Source of the DNA: Streptomyces sp. NBC_01571 | GTDB taxonomy: Bacteria > Actinomycetota > Actinomycetes > Streptomycetales > Streptomycetaceae | DNA length: 64,000 nucleotides | Direction: 5' to 3' | Assembly (NCBI RefSeq): GCF_026339875.1 | Contig: NZ_JAPEPZ010000001.1 | Coordinates: forward strand, 2,046,001 to 2,110,000 | Shown: piece by piece, positions 49,782-59,292 of the stretch | Position numbering within the stretch: the stretch's first letter is position 1 | Layout of the letters: each line of letters opens with the position of its first letter | Notes under the pieces: generated by a model | Told to the model about the DNA's origin: nothing | The model's input: the letters and a program-made list of their open reading frames with translations, nothing else | The model's database searches: none | Made by a program: the position numbers and the translations under genes

Positions 49782-51082
49782 ATGAGTCTGACCGCCCTGC
49801 GCCCCAACTCCCGTGCTGTGACAAGCACATGGCACTCCTCGGGATCACCGCTGCTCGTCCTCATCGGCGCTGGAAGCCGCATCTGGCGCGGATACGGACT
49901 GCAGCACATCGCCGCCCGCCACCGCGTCGCCCTCCTCGACGAGCAACCTCCCGCCTGGGCCAACGACCACGCGGCTATCTCCATGGCCGTCGACCTGGCG
50001 GACACCGAGGCCGTCGCCCAGGCCGTTGCCGCGCTGGCCGCGGACCAGGGCGTTGCCGGGGTGCTCACCTACATGGAGCAGCACGTGGCCCTCACCGCCC
50101 GGATCGCGGAGCGGTTCATGCTGCCCGGCAACACCCCCAGCGCCGTCGAGGCTTGCCGGGACAAGTACCTCAGCCGCTCCCTGCTCGCCGCGGCCAACGT
50201 GCCCGCTCCTACCTCGTCCCGGACGCCGAGACCGCCGTCGAGTACGCGGTTCTCCTGGGCGGCCCTGTCGTCCTCAAGCCGCGGTCGATGGGCGGCAGCG
50301 CCGGCGTGCGCCGCGCCGACACGGCCGATCAAGTCCGCGACGCCTACCGGGCGGCCCGCGGCGCGACCCTCTTCGGGCTGGAGAACACCGGGACCGGGGG
50401 CGTGCTGATCGAGGAGTACCTCGATGGTCCGGAGATCAGCGTGGAGTGCGTCGTCCTGGGCCACGAGACCGTCCACATCGCCGCGATCACCCGCAAGTAT
50501 CTCGGCGACGAACCGGACTTCCAGGAGACCGGCCACCTCGTCGACACCACCGACCCTCTCCTGGCCGACCCCCGCATCCACGAGGTGGCCCTCGCTGCCC
50601 TGAACACGGTCGGCATCACGAGCGGTGTCATGCACGTCGAGATGCGCCTGACCCAGCAGGGCCCGCGCATCGTCGAGATCAATGCCCGGCTCGGCGGAGA
50701 CCTCATCCCGCACTTGGTCCACCTGGCCACCGGCCTCAATCTGCCGCAGATCGCGGCCGACCTCGCCGTCGGCGCCGACCCCGAGCTGGTCCCCAGCCGG
50801 CACCAGAGCGCCGCCGTCCGCTTCCTCTACCCGCCCGTCACCGGTCACGTCACGGCACGGCACACCGGCGTGTTCGCCGCCTGGCTCGACCGTTTCGAGT
50901 GGATCGCCGCACCCCGCAGCCACGTCAACGCTCCGCCCCGCGCCACGCTGCTGGACCGCCTGGCACTGGCCGTGGTCACCGGGCCCGACCCCGACACCTG
51001 CCACCGGCGACTGCAGCTGGTCGAAGAACGCAGCGGCATCCACATCCAGCCCGACAACGCCACCACCGCCTGCGTCGCCTGA
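49782..51082 (+). pseudogene. ATP-grasp ligase with apparent frameshift
   Basis: Frame 1 (49782 to about 50205) gives the N-terminal domain: SPLLVLIGAGSRIWRGYGLQ, then AVEACRDKYLSRSLLAAANV. Frame 2 (about 50208-51082) continues without a gap: SYLVPDAETAVEYAVLLGGP, VVLKPRSMGGSAGVRRA (ATP loop), VLIEEYLDGPEISVECVVLG, and HVEMRLTQQGPRIVEINARL with the metal-binding Glu and Asn. One base change near 50207 would make a 434-residue ligase related to carnosine/dipeptide ligases. Real break or base-call error is undecided. Confidence 0.75.
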
Positions 51083-51117
51083 CCCGCACGGCACCGACAC
51101 ACACAGGAGACCCGACC

Positions 51118-52371
51118 ATGGCCCTCGCCGCACCCCTCCACGCGGCGGCCGCGCCCGCGTACCGCACCGGCACCGCCGCCGTCATCGCTCCCGCTGATGC
51201 CGGCGACCGGTACGTGCCCGCGCTGGCCCGGCACGGCTGGAACTCCGTCGCGGTCACCGAACCCGCTCACCATCCGGACGACAACACCGGCTACCTCCGG
51301 CACGTCACCCACCGCACGAGCCTGCGCCGCACCGCCGCCCACCTCGACCGCCTCGGAGTCCAAGCCGTCCTCGCCGGCTCACCAGCCGGTACCGAACTCG
51401 CCGACCTGCTCGCCGCCCGACTCCACCTGCCTGGCAACGCCCTCGACACCGCGGACATCCGCCGCGATGCCGGTCTCACCAGCGCCGCGCTACTCGACGC
51501 CGGTATCACCGCGCCCCGCAGCATCCGCACAGCCCGCCTCTCCAACGCCCTCGAATGGGCCACCTACACGCAGACAGCCGAACTCGTCCTCCAGCACCCC
51601 GACCCCACCCACCCCCACCCTTCCTCCGTCTGCCGCACCGAAGACGACATCCGCTCCGCCTGGCACCGCCTCCACCACTCCAGCACCCAGCCGCTGGTCC
51701 TGCGCGAGCACCTCGCCGGCACCCACTACCGCATCCACACCCTCACCGGCCCCGGCCCCGGCCCCGACGGATCCACCGACCACAGCATTACCGCGATCTG
51801 GTCCGAGACCCGCACTGCCGACCAACAGGTATGCCGCGCCGACCTCCTGAGCCGCCACGGACTCCTGGCCCGCGCCCTGGCCCTCTACACGATGCGCACG
51901 CTCACTGCCCTCGGCATCCGCTACGGCCCCGCCCACGCCACGGTCACCTTCATCCCCGACCGTGGACCCGCCCTGCTGTCCCTGCGCACCGACCCCTACG
52001 CAGACTTCGCCACCGACGTGCTGCGCCAGGCCACCGGCCACGACCCCATCCGTGACACCGCGCTGCTGCTCACCACCGGCAACCGCCCCGCAGCCCGCCA
52101 CCGTCCCCACGCCCACGTCACGAAGATCGCCCTGCTGCCGCGGCACGACGGCGCACTGGATCACGCTCTGCTGCGCACCATCACCGCGCTGCCCACCGTC
52201 GCCGCCACCACCGAGCTCACCGCCGACACCCCGGTGCGAGCCGACGAGACCACGGGATGGCTCCTCCTTGTCGCGGACGACAGCCGCGCTATCAACCAAG
52301 ACCACCAGGTCATCCGAGCCGCCGAGAACCTCGGCCTGTACGGGAGGCCGGTATGCACTCGTCCCTCATGA
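51118..52371 (+). CDS. Degenerate ATP-grasp-like protein
   Basis: A 417-residue protein with the same domain order as its neighbour: AAVIAPADAGDRYVPALARH, GNALDTADIRRDAGLTSAAL, and ALGIRYGPAHATVTFIPDRG. At the metal site the neighbour's Glu-Ile-Asn-Ala-Arg is replaced by LLSLRTDPYADFATDVLRQA, losing Glu and Asn, and no ATP loop rich in Gly is seen. It is probably a non-catalytic partner or a changed enzyme. Strong AGGAGACCCGACC precedes ATG 51118. Both genes are spaced 35 bases apart. Confidence 0.6.
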   Translation: MALAAPLHAAAAPAYRTGTAAVIAPADAGDRYVPALARHGWNSVAVTEPAHHPDDNTGYLRHVTHRTSLRRTAAHLDRLGVQAVLAGSPAGTELADLLAARLHLPGNALDTADIRRDAGLTSAALLDAGITAPRSIRTARLSNALEWATYTQTAELVLQHPDPTHPHPSSVCRTEDDIRSAWHRLHHSSTQPLVLREHLAGTHYRIHTLTGPGPGPDGSTDHSITAIWSETRTADQQVCRADLLSRHGLLARALALYTMRTLTALGIRYGPAHATVTFIPDRGPALLSLRTDPYADFATDVLRQATGHDPIRDTALLLTTGNRPAARHRPHAHVTKIALLPRHDGALDHALLRTITALPTVAATTELTADTPVRADETTGWLLLVADDSRAINQDHQVIRAAENLGLYGRPVCTRPS

Positions 52372-52715
52372 CCGTCCCGCCTTCGGCCTCGCGGGTCCAG
52401 GCCGCTTGCCAGGGCCTCCCCAATCTGTTCGCGGTGGTGGTTCTCGACCCCCTGCCCCTGTGGAGCGCACCGCAGGCGGGGCGGACTCTGCCCGAACGCA
52501 ACCGCGAAGGCCATGACTTGCTGGTCCTGCGCTGGCACGGCCCCCCGGACATCGACGCCGAGGTCCTCACCGCCCTCGAATCGGCCGCCGACCGGGCACC
52601 GACCCCGCCCGTGAGCACCGCCGAACTCGCCCACTACCAGGACTCTCTCCCCGACCACCTGCACCTGGTGGCCGTTCCGGCCAGCAGCGTCCTCGGCCCC
52701 TGGTCCCACAGCTGA
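52353..52715 (+). CDS. Hypothetical protein
   Basis: A 120-residue soluble protein overlapping the previous stop. MHSSLMTVPPSASRVQAACQ could instead start at MTVPPS; GGGAGG precedes the first ATG. LLVLRWHGPPDIDAEVLTAL and DHLHLVAVPASSVLGPWSH are the only strand-like stretches. It has no recognised family and lies in the cluster between ATP-grasp and MFS genes. Confidence 0.55.
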   Translation: MHSSLMTVPPSASRVQAACQGLPNLFAVVVLDPLPLWSAPQAGRTLPERNREGHDLLVLRWHGPPDIDAEVLTALESAADRAPTPPVSTAELAHYQDSLPDHLHLVAVPASSVLGPWSHS

Positions 52716-52816
52716 CAAGCCAGTCAGCCCCCCGGCGCCGGGCCGAAGGAGCCCGCCCGCCCCCCACCTGGATCCCTTCCTTCCCGGCGCCATCCCATCA
52801 GTCCTCAGGAGACCCT

Positions 52817-54043
52817 GTGCAGACCGCCCCCGCCAAGGCCGACAGACCACTGCGCGCTGTCACCTATCGCAGCGTGCTGCGGGTGCCCCATGCCGCCCGG
52901 CTGCTGATCGGCACGCTGACAGGACGCCTGCCATCGGGAATGGTGCCCCTCGCCATCGTCCTGATCGGCACCGAGAACGGCGGGTTGCAGACGGGGAGCG
53001 GACTGGCTGCCGTGTACTTGCTGGCCAACGCCGTGGGCGGGCCCTTGCTCGGCCGCCTGGTCGACCGGCACGGGCAGACAGCAGTGCTGACGACGAGCGC
53101 GGCCACCGCGGCCGCCGGACTCCTTCTGCTCACGGCGGACGGCGCCTCATGGGGGGTCGTGCTTACAGCAGTGGCCCTGGCCGGACTGACCAAGCCCCCG
53201 CTCGACGCGACGTTGCGTGCCTTGTGGAGCCCACTGATGCCGGACCGCGAGCACGAGCGGGTCGCTGTCTCTTTGGACGCCGCCGTGCAAGAGTTGATCT
53301 TCATCGCCGGCCCCTTGCTGGTGGCCGCCCTGGCCTACACGTCGTCGGCTCGCTGGGCCGTGGTGGCGACGGCCGCTGTCGGGTTGGCGGGCACGGTCCT
53401 CGTCGTCACCGCACCCCCGTCGCGGTCGTGGACGGCGCAGCCTCGCGAAGTGGACTGGCTGGGCCCGCTGCGGTCTCAGCAACTGCGCGTTCTCTACACG
53501 GCCATGCTGTTCATCGGCGTACCCATGGGTGCCCTCACTCCGCTCGCGGTCACCTTCGCCGACCAGTTCCAGTACGCCGGTCTATCGGGCGCACTGCCCG
53601 CCGCCGTCTCCGCCGGTGCCCTGGTCGGCGGGCTCCTGTACGGGGCACGCTCGTGGCCCGGCCCGACGGCAGTGCATCTGGTGATCCTCTGCGCCGGCTT
53701 CGCGACGGGCTGGATCCCCCTGCTGGCGGCCGGGAACTCCCTTCTCGCGGTCGCGGCGTGCTTGCTCCCGGGCCTCGTCATGGCCCCGTTGCTCAGCGCG
53801 GCCTATCTCCTCACCGTCCGCTTGGCGCCGGCCGGCACGGTCACCGAGGCCAGCGCCGTGCTGGTTGCGGCTCTCGACCTCGGATGCGCCGTGGGCACCG
53901 GGGCCGCAGGACTCTCCTTCGCCCGCGTGCTCCTGCCGGCTGGCGGGGCCGCGGCCCTCGTCGTGCTCTGCGCCACCCGCGGACTGAGACGTCCTCGGGT
54001 CCTTCCCCCCGCCGTCGCCGAACCCCAGCACGTGACCACGTGA
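52817..54043 (+). CDS. MFS transporter
   Basis: A 408-residue MFS protein (GTG start 52817, AGGAG upstream). Loop 2-3 reads LLGRLVDRHGQTAVLTTSAA. Twelve spans. The text LRVPHAARLLIGTLTGRLPS is close to the start of the second transporter at 55360 (LRLPYAARLLTATLVSRLPL), so the two flank the methyltransferase as a duplicated pair. Likely exporters. Confidence 0.85.
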   Translation: MQTAPAKADRPLRAVTYRSVLRVPHAARLLIGTLTGRLPSGMVPLAIVLIGTENGGLQTGSGLAAVYLLANAVGGPLLGRLVDRHGQTAVLTTSAATAAAGLLLLTADGASWGVVLTAVALAGLTKPPLDATLRALWSPLMPDREHERVAVSLDAAVQELIFIAGPLLVAALAYTSSARWAVVATAAVGLAGTVLVVTAPPSRSWTAQPREVDWLGPLRSQQLRVLYTAMLFIGVPMGALTPLAVTFADQFQYAGLSGALPAAVSAGALVGGLLYGARSWPGPTAVHLVILCAGFATGWIPLLAAGNSLLAVAACLLPGLVMAPLLSAAYLLTVRLAPAGTVTEASAVLVAALDLGCAVGTGAAGLSFARVLLPAGGAAALVVLCATRGLRRPRVLPPAVAEPQHVTT

Positions 54044-54089
54044 ACACCGTCCCCATCCGCGCCACCTCACTTCTCCAAAGGACTTCGCG

Positions 54090-55082
54090 ATGACCGCACC
54101 CGCTCTGCCCGCCCTGACCTCGCCCGCACCCGATCACCTTGCTGAACTGCGCACAGACGTCGTACGAGGGTTCGCCACGTCCCCGAAACAGCTCTCGCCG
54201 AAGTGGCTGTATGACGCGGACGGGAGCCAGCTTTTCGACGAGATCACCCGGCTGCCGGAGTACTACCCGTTCAGGACGGAGCAGGCGATCATCGCCGACT
54301 CCTGCACCACCATCGCCTGGCTCACCTGCGCCAGAACCTTGATCGAGCTGGGTTCCGGTTCGTGCTCGGCCAAGACACGTCTGCTGCTCGATGCCCTGAG
54401 CGGACCGCTCACCACCTACGTGCCGGTCGACGTGAGCTCCAGCGCCCTGGCCCAGGCCTCAGCCTCCATCGCGGCGGAGTACCCCGGCCTGACGGTGAAA
54501 CCCCTCCTTGCCGACTTCACCGCCGCGGTCGACCTTCCGCCCACCGACGGGCCCCGCCTGTTCGCCTTCCTCGGCGGGACCTTCGGCAACCTCCTTCCCC
54601 CCGAGCAAGCGGCATTCCTGGCCACCCTCACCTCCCGCCTGGCCCCCGGCGACCGCCTGCTCCTCGGCGTGGACCTGGTCAAGGACCCAGCCGTCATCAT
54701 TCGCGCCTACAACGACGCTGCAGGCGTGACCGCCCGGTTCAATCTCGGCCTGCTGCATCGCCTCAACCGGGAACTGGACGCCGACTTCGACGTGGCCGCC
54801 TTCGAGCACGTGGCCGTCTGGGACGCGGACCACGAGTGGATCGAGATGCGTCTGCGGTCCCGCCGGGACCAGACCGTCACCCTGCGCGGTGTCGACCTGG
54901 TCGTGCCCTTCGCCGCGGGAGAGGAACTGCGCACCGAGGTCAGCGCAAAGTTCCATCCTCACGGCCTTGCCGCACAGCTCAGCGCCGCTGGCCTGGAGCT
55001 GAGCCACTGGTGGACCGACCCCGCCCGCCTCTACGGACTGGCCATGATCGCACGCGCCGACGACATCACCCCGGCGGCCTGA
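54090..55082 (+). CDS. EgtD-type amino-acid N-alpha-methyltransferase
   Basis: A 330-residue SAM-dependent methyltransferase of the EgtD (DUF2260) family, which adds three methyl groups to the alpha-amine of histidine. SAM site: LIELGSGSCSAKTRLLLDAL and YVPVDVSSSALAQASASIAA. Substrate site: RLPEYYPFRTEQAI, FAFLGGTFGNLLPPEQ, IIRAYNDAAGVTARFNLGLL, WIEMRLRS and RTEVSAKFHPHG. The Met of WIEMRL and the Glu and Ser of TEVSAKF correspond, as far as I recall, to residues that select histidine in mycobacterial EgtD. No EgtB, EgtC or EgtE genes are near, so the product need not be ergothioneine. Confidence 0.85.
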   Translation: MTAPALPALTSPAPDHLAELRTDVVRGFATSPKQLSPKWLYDADGSQLFDEITRLPEYYPFRTEQAIIADSCTTIAWLTCARTLIELGSGSCSAKTRLLLDALSGPLTTYVPVDVSSSALAQASASIAAEYPGLTVKPLLADFTAAVDLPPTDGPRLFAFLGGTFGNLLPPEQAAFLATLTSRLAPGDRLLLGVDLVKDPAVIIRAYNDAAGVTARFNLGLLHRLNRELDADFDVAAFEHVAVWDADHEWIEMRLRSRRDQTVTLRGVDLVVPFAAGEELRTEVSAKFHPHGLAAQLSAAGLELSHWWTDPARLYGLAMIARADDITPAA

Positions 55083-55363
55083 TGCCCGTCCCCGCCGATC
55101 CCTCGGACACATCCACCCGGCGTCGGGCCTTCCATGTCAACCGAAGGACGATGATGCGCACCACCGACGGCTCAGCGCACGCTGCATGCGCCCTCGCGTG
55201 CCCGGGCGCGCACGCCCTTCCGTCCCGCGACCAGCCGACGCAGGCCCACGTGCCTGTTCGTCGGCCCGCGCCCATCGGCGCTGAGTCACGGACCGCCGAG
55301 GCGAATGACCACGGCAGCCGGACCCGGCGGCACACGAGTCTGCACCGCGGAGCGCACACATGA
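55082..55363 (+). CDS. Possible short ORF between coupled genes
   Basis: A 93-codon frame whose ATG overlaps the methyltransferase stop (TGATG) and whose stop overlaps the next start (ATGA). A second start with its own site (GAAGGACG before ATGATG, 55151) gives 70 residues including SAHAACALACPGAHALPS. The protein is His/Arg-rich with a Cys pair and has no known domain. It could be a leader peptide, a precursor peptide or chance. Confidence 0.3.
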   Translation: MPVPADPSDTSTRRRAFHVNRRTMMRTTDGSAHAACALACPGAHALPSRDQPTQAHVPVRRPAPIGAESRTAEANDHGSRTRRHTSLHRGAHT

Positions 55364-56628
55364 GCGCGGTCGACACACCCCCCGCCCCCATCGTCCGCGC
55401 CGCGCCGACGCACCACACCCAGCAGCGCCCCGTGCACTGGGGCACCGTGCTGCGGCTGCCGTACGCAGCGCGCCTGTTGACCGCCACGCTCGTGAGCCGG
55501 TTGCCGCTGGGCATGACGCCTGTCGCGCTGCTGATCGCTGCGCGGGCGAACGGCCACGGATACGGCGTTGGGGCTGCGCTCGCCTCCCTGTACGGGCTCG
55601 CGGTAGCGGTCGGGCAGCCGCTGCTCGGCCGCCTGGTCGACCGGCGGGGACAGACCCGCACACTCATGGCCGGCGCGATCACGTCGGCGGCCGCACTCCT
55701 CATCCTTGCGGCCGCCGAAACGCTCAACCTGCTGATTGCAGCCGCCGCCGTCACCGTCGCGGGAGCAACAGCCCCGCCGATGGAGGGGGTCCTGAGGGCA
55801 CTGTGGCCCGCGATCACCCCCACGCGGCGGCATTTGCGTGCGGCGCTGGCCCTCGACAGCGGAAGCCAGGAACTTGTCTACGCCGCCGGTCCTCTCACCG
55901 CTGTCGCAGCTGCAGCGGTGGCACCGCCCGGCCTCACCTTCGCCGTGGCCGCCGGCCTCGGGCTGGGAGGGGCTCTCGCCGTCGCGGCATCGGCTCCTTC
56001 CCGCAGGTGGCGACCCGCGCAAGTGCGAAGCGGAGCCCTCGGTGCCCTGCGCTCGGTCGGCATGCGATGGATGCTGCTCGTCCTCACCGTGGTCGGCGGG
56101 ACACTCGGCGCGCTGTCGGTGGCCGCCCTGACCGCGAGCGAACGGCATTCCGCTCAGTGGCTGGCAGGCGTCCTGCCCGCCGGGGTGTCGATCGGTGCGC
56201 TCCTGGGGACCGCCGCCTGGATCGCGCTGCCGCTGCCCGCTTCCCTCAGCCGGCAACTCGCGTTGACCGCCGCAGTATTCGCGGCCGTCTGGGTGCCGCT
56301 GAGCCTCGACCCGCCACCGTTCGCCGCCCTCGCGCTGACGGTGCCGCCCGGCATGGCCTTCGGAGCGCTGCTGACGTGCGCGTATCAGGTGGTCGCAGAG
56401 CTTGCCCCACCCGGCACGCTCATCGAGGCGTACGGCTGGCTCATCGCGGCCTTCGGGCTGGGCCAGTCCCTGGGGACAGCGGCCGCCGGCGTGCTCGAGG
56501 GCCCCTGGGCCCTCCCGGCAGGCACGGCCACGCTCGCCCTCGTCCTCTCCGCCCCAGTCTGCCGGCGCCTCGCGGTGCGCACGGCAGCCGCCCCTTCCCC
56601 TCGCCCGTCGCCCGAGAGGCCGTCATGA
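55360..56628 (+). CDS. MFS transporter
   Basis: A 422-residue MFS protein, paralogous to the one at 52817. Loop 2-3 reads LLGRLVDRRGQTRTLMAGAI. Twelve spans; the C-terminus ends PSPRPSPERPS. It overlaps the trpA-like start by four bases (ATGA), so the two are translated together. Export of an amino-acid-derived product is a plausible role. Confidence 0.85.
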   Translation: MSAVDTPPAPIVRAAPTHHTQQRPVHWGTVLRLPYAARLLTATLVSRLPLGMTPVALLIAARANGHGYGVGAALASLYGLAVAVGQPLLGRLVDRRGQTRTLMAGAITSAAALLILAAAETLNLLIAAAAVTVAGATAPPMEGVLRALWPAITPTRRHLRAALALDSGSQELVYAAGPLTAVAAAAVAPPGLTFAVAAGLGLGGALAVAASAPSRRWRPAQVRSGALGALRSVGMRWMLLVLTVVGGTLGALSVAALTASERHSAQWLAGVLPAGVSIGALLGTAAWIALPLPASLSRQLALTAAVFAAVWVPLSLDPPPFAALALTVPPGMAFGALLTCAYQVVAELAPPGTLIEAYGWLIAAFGLGQSLGTAAAGVLEGPWALPAGTATLALVLSAPVCRRLAVRTAAAPSPRPSPERPS

Positions 56629-57464
56629 ACAACTCCACGTCGCCGTCCTGGCCGCCCGCCGACCGCCTCGACCGGGCCTTTGCCGTCAGCCACGCGAAGG
56701 GGCGGGCCGCGCTCGGCCTCTACCTGCCACTCGGCTACCCCACCCCCACAGCCAGCCTGGACGCGCTGCATTCGATGGCCCAGTCCGCCGACGTGCTGGA
56801 GATCGGCGTCCCGCACCACGACCCGGTCATGGACGGCCCCCTGATCCGGGAAGCCACCGCCCAGGCACTGGCCGCTGGCTTCCAGATGCACGATGTCTTC
56901 ACGGCCACATCCGAACTGACTGCGTCCACACCTGCCGCGCTGCTGGTCATGTCGTACTGGGCCCCGATCGCGCAGTACGGCATCGAGCCCTTTGCGCGTC
57001 GGCTGGCCGCTGCCGGCGGCGCGGGGGTACTCATCCCTGACCTTCCCCCGCCAGCGGCGGAGGCATGGAGAGCAGCAGCAGCCTCGGCCGGCCTGCACAC
57101 CATCCCCCTCATCCAGTCCCGCGCCTCCACGGCACAACTGGCGGCGATCGGCGCTTCCCACAGCGGCATGGTCTACGCCCCCGCGACCTCCGGCCTCACG
57201 GGCTCCCAACACCCGCTCAGCCCCGACCTGCCGAGGCTGGTCCACCGCCTGCGCACCACAACCCACCTGCCGGTCGCGGTCGGCATCGGCATCAGCACAC
57301 CGGGCCAGGCCGCACAGGCGTCCGCGTACGCGGACGCCGTCGTGGTCGGCTCGGCTGTCATCCGGCGCATGCGAGACGAGCCCAACACGCCCGCCACCGC
57401 CGCCGACGAGATCGCTCGCGACTTCGCCGCCGGAGTCCGCCGCGCCCGGCGCTCCGCAGCCTGA
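56625..57464 (+). CDS. trpA: Orphan tryptophan synthase alpha chain
   Basis: A 279-residue TIM-barrel enzyme of the TrpA family. It cleaves indole-3-glycerol phosphate to indole and glyceraldehyde 3-phosphate. The catalytic Glu is in VLEIGVPHHDP and the Asp in PVMDGPLIREATAQAL. The phosphate loop is VYAPATSGLTGSQ and GIGISTPGQA. VMSYWAPIAQYGIEPFARRL matches the lid helix. No trpB lies next to it, so indole may be released to another enzyme as in indole-making plant homologues. It is coupled to the transporter upstream. Confidence 0.85.
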   Translation: MNNSTSPSWPPADRLDRAFAVSHAKGRAALGLYLPLGYPTPTASLDALHSMAQSADVLEIGVPHHDPVMDGPLIREATAQALAAGFQMHDVFTATSELTASTPAALLVMSYWAPIAQYGIEPFARRLAAAGGAGVLIPDLPPPAAEAWRAAAASAGLHTIPLIQSRASTAQLAAIGASHSGMVYAPATSGLTGSQHPLSPDLPRLVHRLRTTTHLPVAVGIGISTPGQAAQASAYADAVVVGSAVIRRMRDEPNTPATAADEIARDFAAGVRRARRSAA

Positions 57465-57495
57465 CCCGTCCCCAGTTCCTGAAGGAGGAACCACC

Positions 57496-58116
57496 ATGCC
57501 CCATTCCTCGACCTCGATCCCGCGCCCGCGCCACCTGACCGTGCTCGCCGTCGGCGTCGCCACGGCCCTCACCCTCACCGCCTGCGGCGCACACTCGGAC
57601 ACCGGCGCGACCAGGGAGAAATCTGCCTCGACGACCAGCGCGGGCAAAGAGAAGACGACGTTCAAGCTGGGTGAGGCCAGCCCGGTCCAAGAGAGCCAGA
57701 TGCAGCGCTCCCGAGGGGCCACCTACACGGTCACGCCCACCAAGGTGGTCGTCGGCAGCAAGGCCGACATGGACAACTCCGGGCTTGAGCAGGACAAGGA
57801 AGACGGCCCCCAGGTGCCCGTGTACGTCTGGTCGACGCTCACCCACAAGAGCGGCAAGCCGATGGCGCTGGGCGACATGGATGACGATCTGGTTGTCAGA
57901 ACGGATACAGGCCAGCGCACCCGCGCCCTCATCGTGCTGCTCGGCCAGGCGCAGTGGCCCAACTGCCCGGCGTTCGACTCCGACAAGAAGCTCGTCGCAG
58001 GCCAGTCGCAGCGCATTTGCACCGCCTTCCTCATCCCACAGGGCCAGAAGGCCGCCGCAGTCCAGCTCAGCCAGGGCTTCTACAGCAAGCCCCTGGAGTG
58101 GCCCATGAAGAGCTGA
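57496..58116 (+). CDS. Lipoprotein
   Basis: A 206-residue lipoprotein (HLTVLAVGVATALTLTACGA, Cys in LTAC), GAAGGAGG upstream. After a Ser/Thr/Lys linker the domain has strands (TYTVTPTKVVVGSKADMDNS, VYVWSTLTHKSGKPMALGDM) and a Cys pair (WPNCPAFDSDKKL, QRICTAFLIPQG). The shape resembles DUF4352-type immunoglobulin-like lipoproteins; it may bind substrate for a transporter in the cluster. Confidence 0.75.
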   Translation: MPHSSTSIPRPRHLTVLAVGVATALTLTACGAHSDTGATREKSASTTSAGKEKTTFKLGEASPVQESQMQRSRGATYTVTPTKVVVGSKADMDNSGLEQDKEDGPQVPVYVWSTLTHKSGKPMALGDMDDDLVVRTDTGQRTRALIVLLGQAQWPNCPAFDSDKKLVAGQSQRICTAFLIPQGQKAAAVQLSQGFYSKPLEWPMKS

Positions 58117-58251
58117 CCGGACGCCGCTCCAACCACCCTCACCGCGAGAGCGGACGCGGGGACCGTCCGACCGCCGCCCCCACAGCACTGATACCCGCCC
58201 GCCGGAGCGGAGCACCCCTTCCCTCGCTCGATTCCACCAGGGGTGATCCAG

Positions 58252-59249
58252 ATGCCCTCCCCCCAACAGCACCCGTCCCCACCCCGTATGCGTGCCGGTG
58301 CCGCAGCCCTGGGCGCAGCGGCGGCGCTGTGTCTCACCGCCTGTGGACCAGGCTCGGACACCGGCTCGGCCCCCACCTCGAGCGCGAGCCCCGCTCCGAA
58401 GGGGGTCGTCGACCACAAGACTGCCGGGTCCATCCTCGACCACTACCAGGAGATCAACAACAAGGCGAACAAGACGCGCGACGCGAGCCTCCTCTCCACC
58501 GTGGAAGCCGGCCAGCTCTACGCCCGCAGCAAGGCCGACTATGAGCAGTTCGACACCCTGAGCGCGAAGGAGAAGAAGGACTACGGCACCCCGTTCTACT
58601 TCACCCGGCGCTCCTTCTACATCCCGCCCACCGGCAACTGGTTCGCGGCCGAGGCCTCCACCAACGGCACGAACCACACATTCATGATCTTCGAGAAGTC
58701 CGCCGACACCGGCGGCACCTGGAAGAAGGTCATCTCCCTGTTCCCGCAGCAACCGCTCCCGACCCCCGGACCAAGGGCGGCCTGGCCGTCCCCGCAAACG
58801 CGGACACCCCGGTCGGCAGCCTCGCACCCAGCGGCGTCACCAACGCCGTCGAAGACCTCTTCGCCAGCGGCGGCACCAAGGACGGCAGCAAACTCTCCCA
58901 CGCCAACGACAACGCCAAGGCCATCCTCAAGACCTACAAGGAACGCGGCGACCACCTCGGGTCCCAAGCCACGGTGAACTTCTTCCCGATCACGCCGACC
59001 CACGACAAGACCTACACCCTGACCACCTCCTCCGGCGTCCTGGCGATCACCTCTCTCGCCCACAAGGCAGAGACCCTCGTCACCAACGCCGGCCTGCAGA
59101 TCACCCCCGGCAAGACCGAGTCGGTCTACAACAAGACGCCACGTGCCGTGGTGGTGAACAGCTTCCAGGGCGAGGCCGTCGTCCACCTGCCCCGCCACGG
59201 CAAGCCCGAGATCCTCGACTACCGCTACGCCCTGGTCGACTCCCGCTGA
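58252..59249 (+). pseudogene. Lipoprotein with apparent frameshift
   Basis: The first frame gives a lipoprotein (GAAALGAAAALCLTACGPGS) to about codon 170 (WKKVISLFPQQPLPT). The next frame then continues the protein: TKGGLAVPANADTPVGSLAP, ILKTYKERGDHLGSQATVNF, VLAITSLAHKAETLVTNAGL, ending YRYALVDSR-stop at 59249. One base near 58765 separates them. Repaired length would be about 331 residues. A GTG nine bases upstream is an alternative start. Unknown role. Confidence 0.7.
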
Positions 59250-59292
59250 CGGCCCACCCCACCCCATCCAGCCACGACCGAGGAAGACCACC

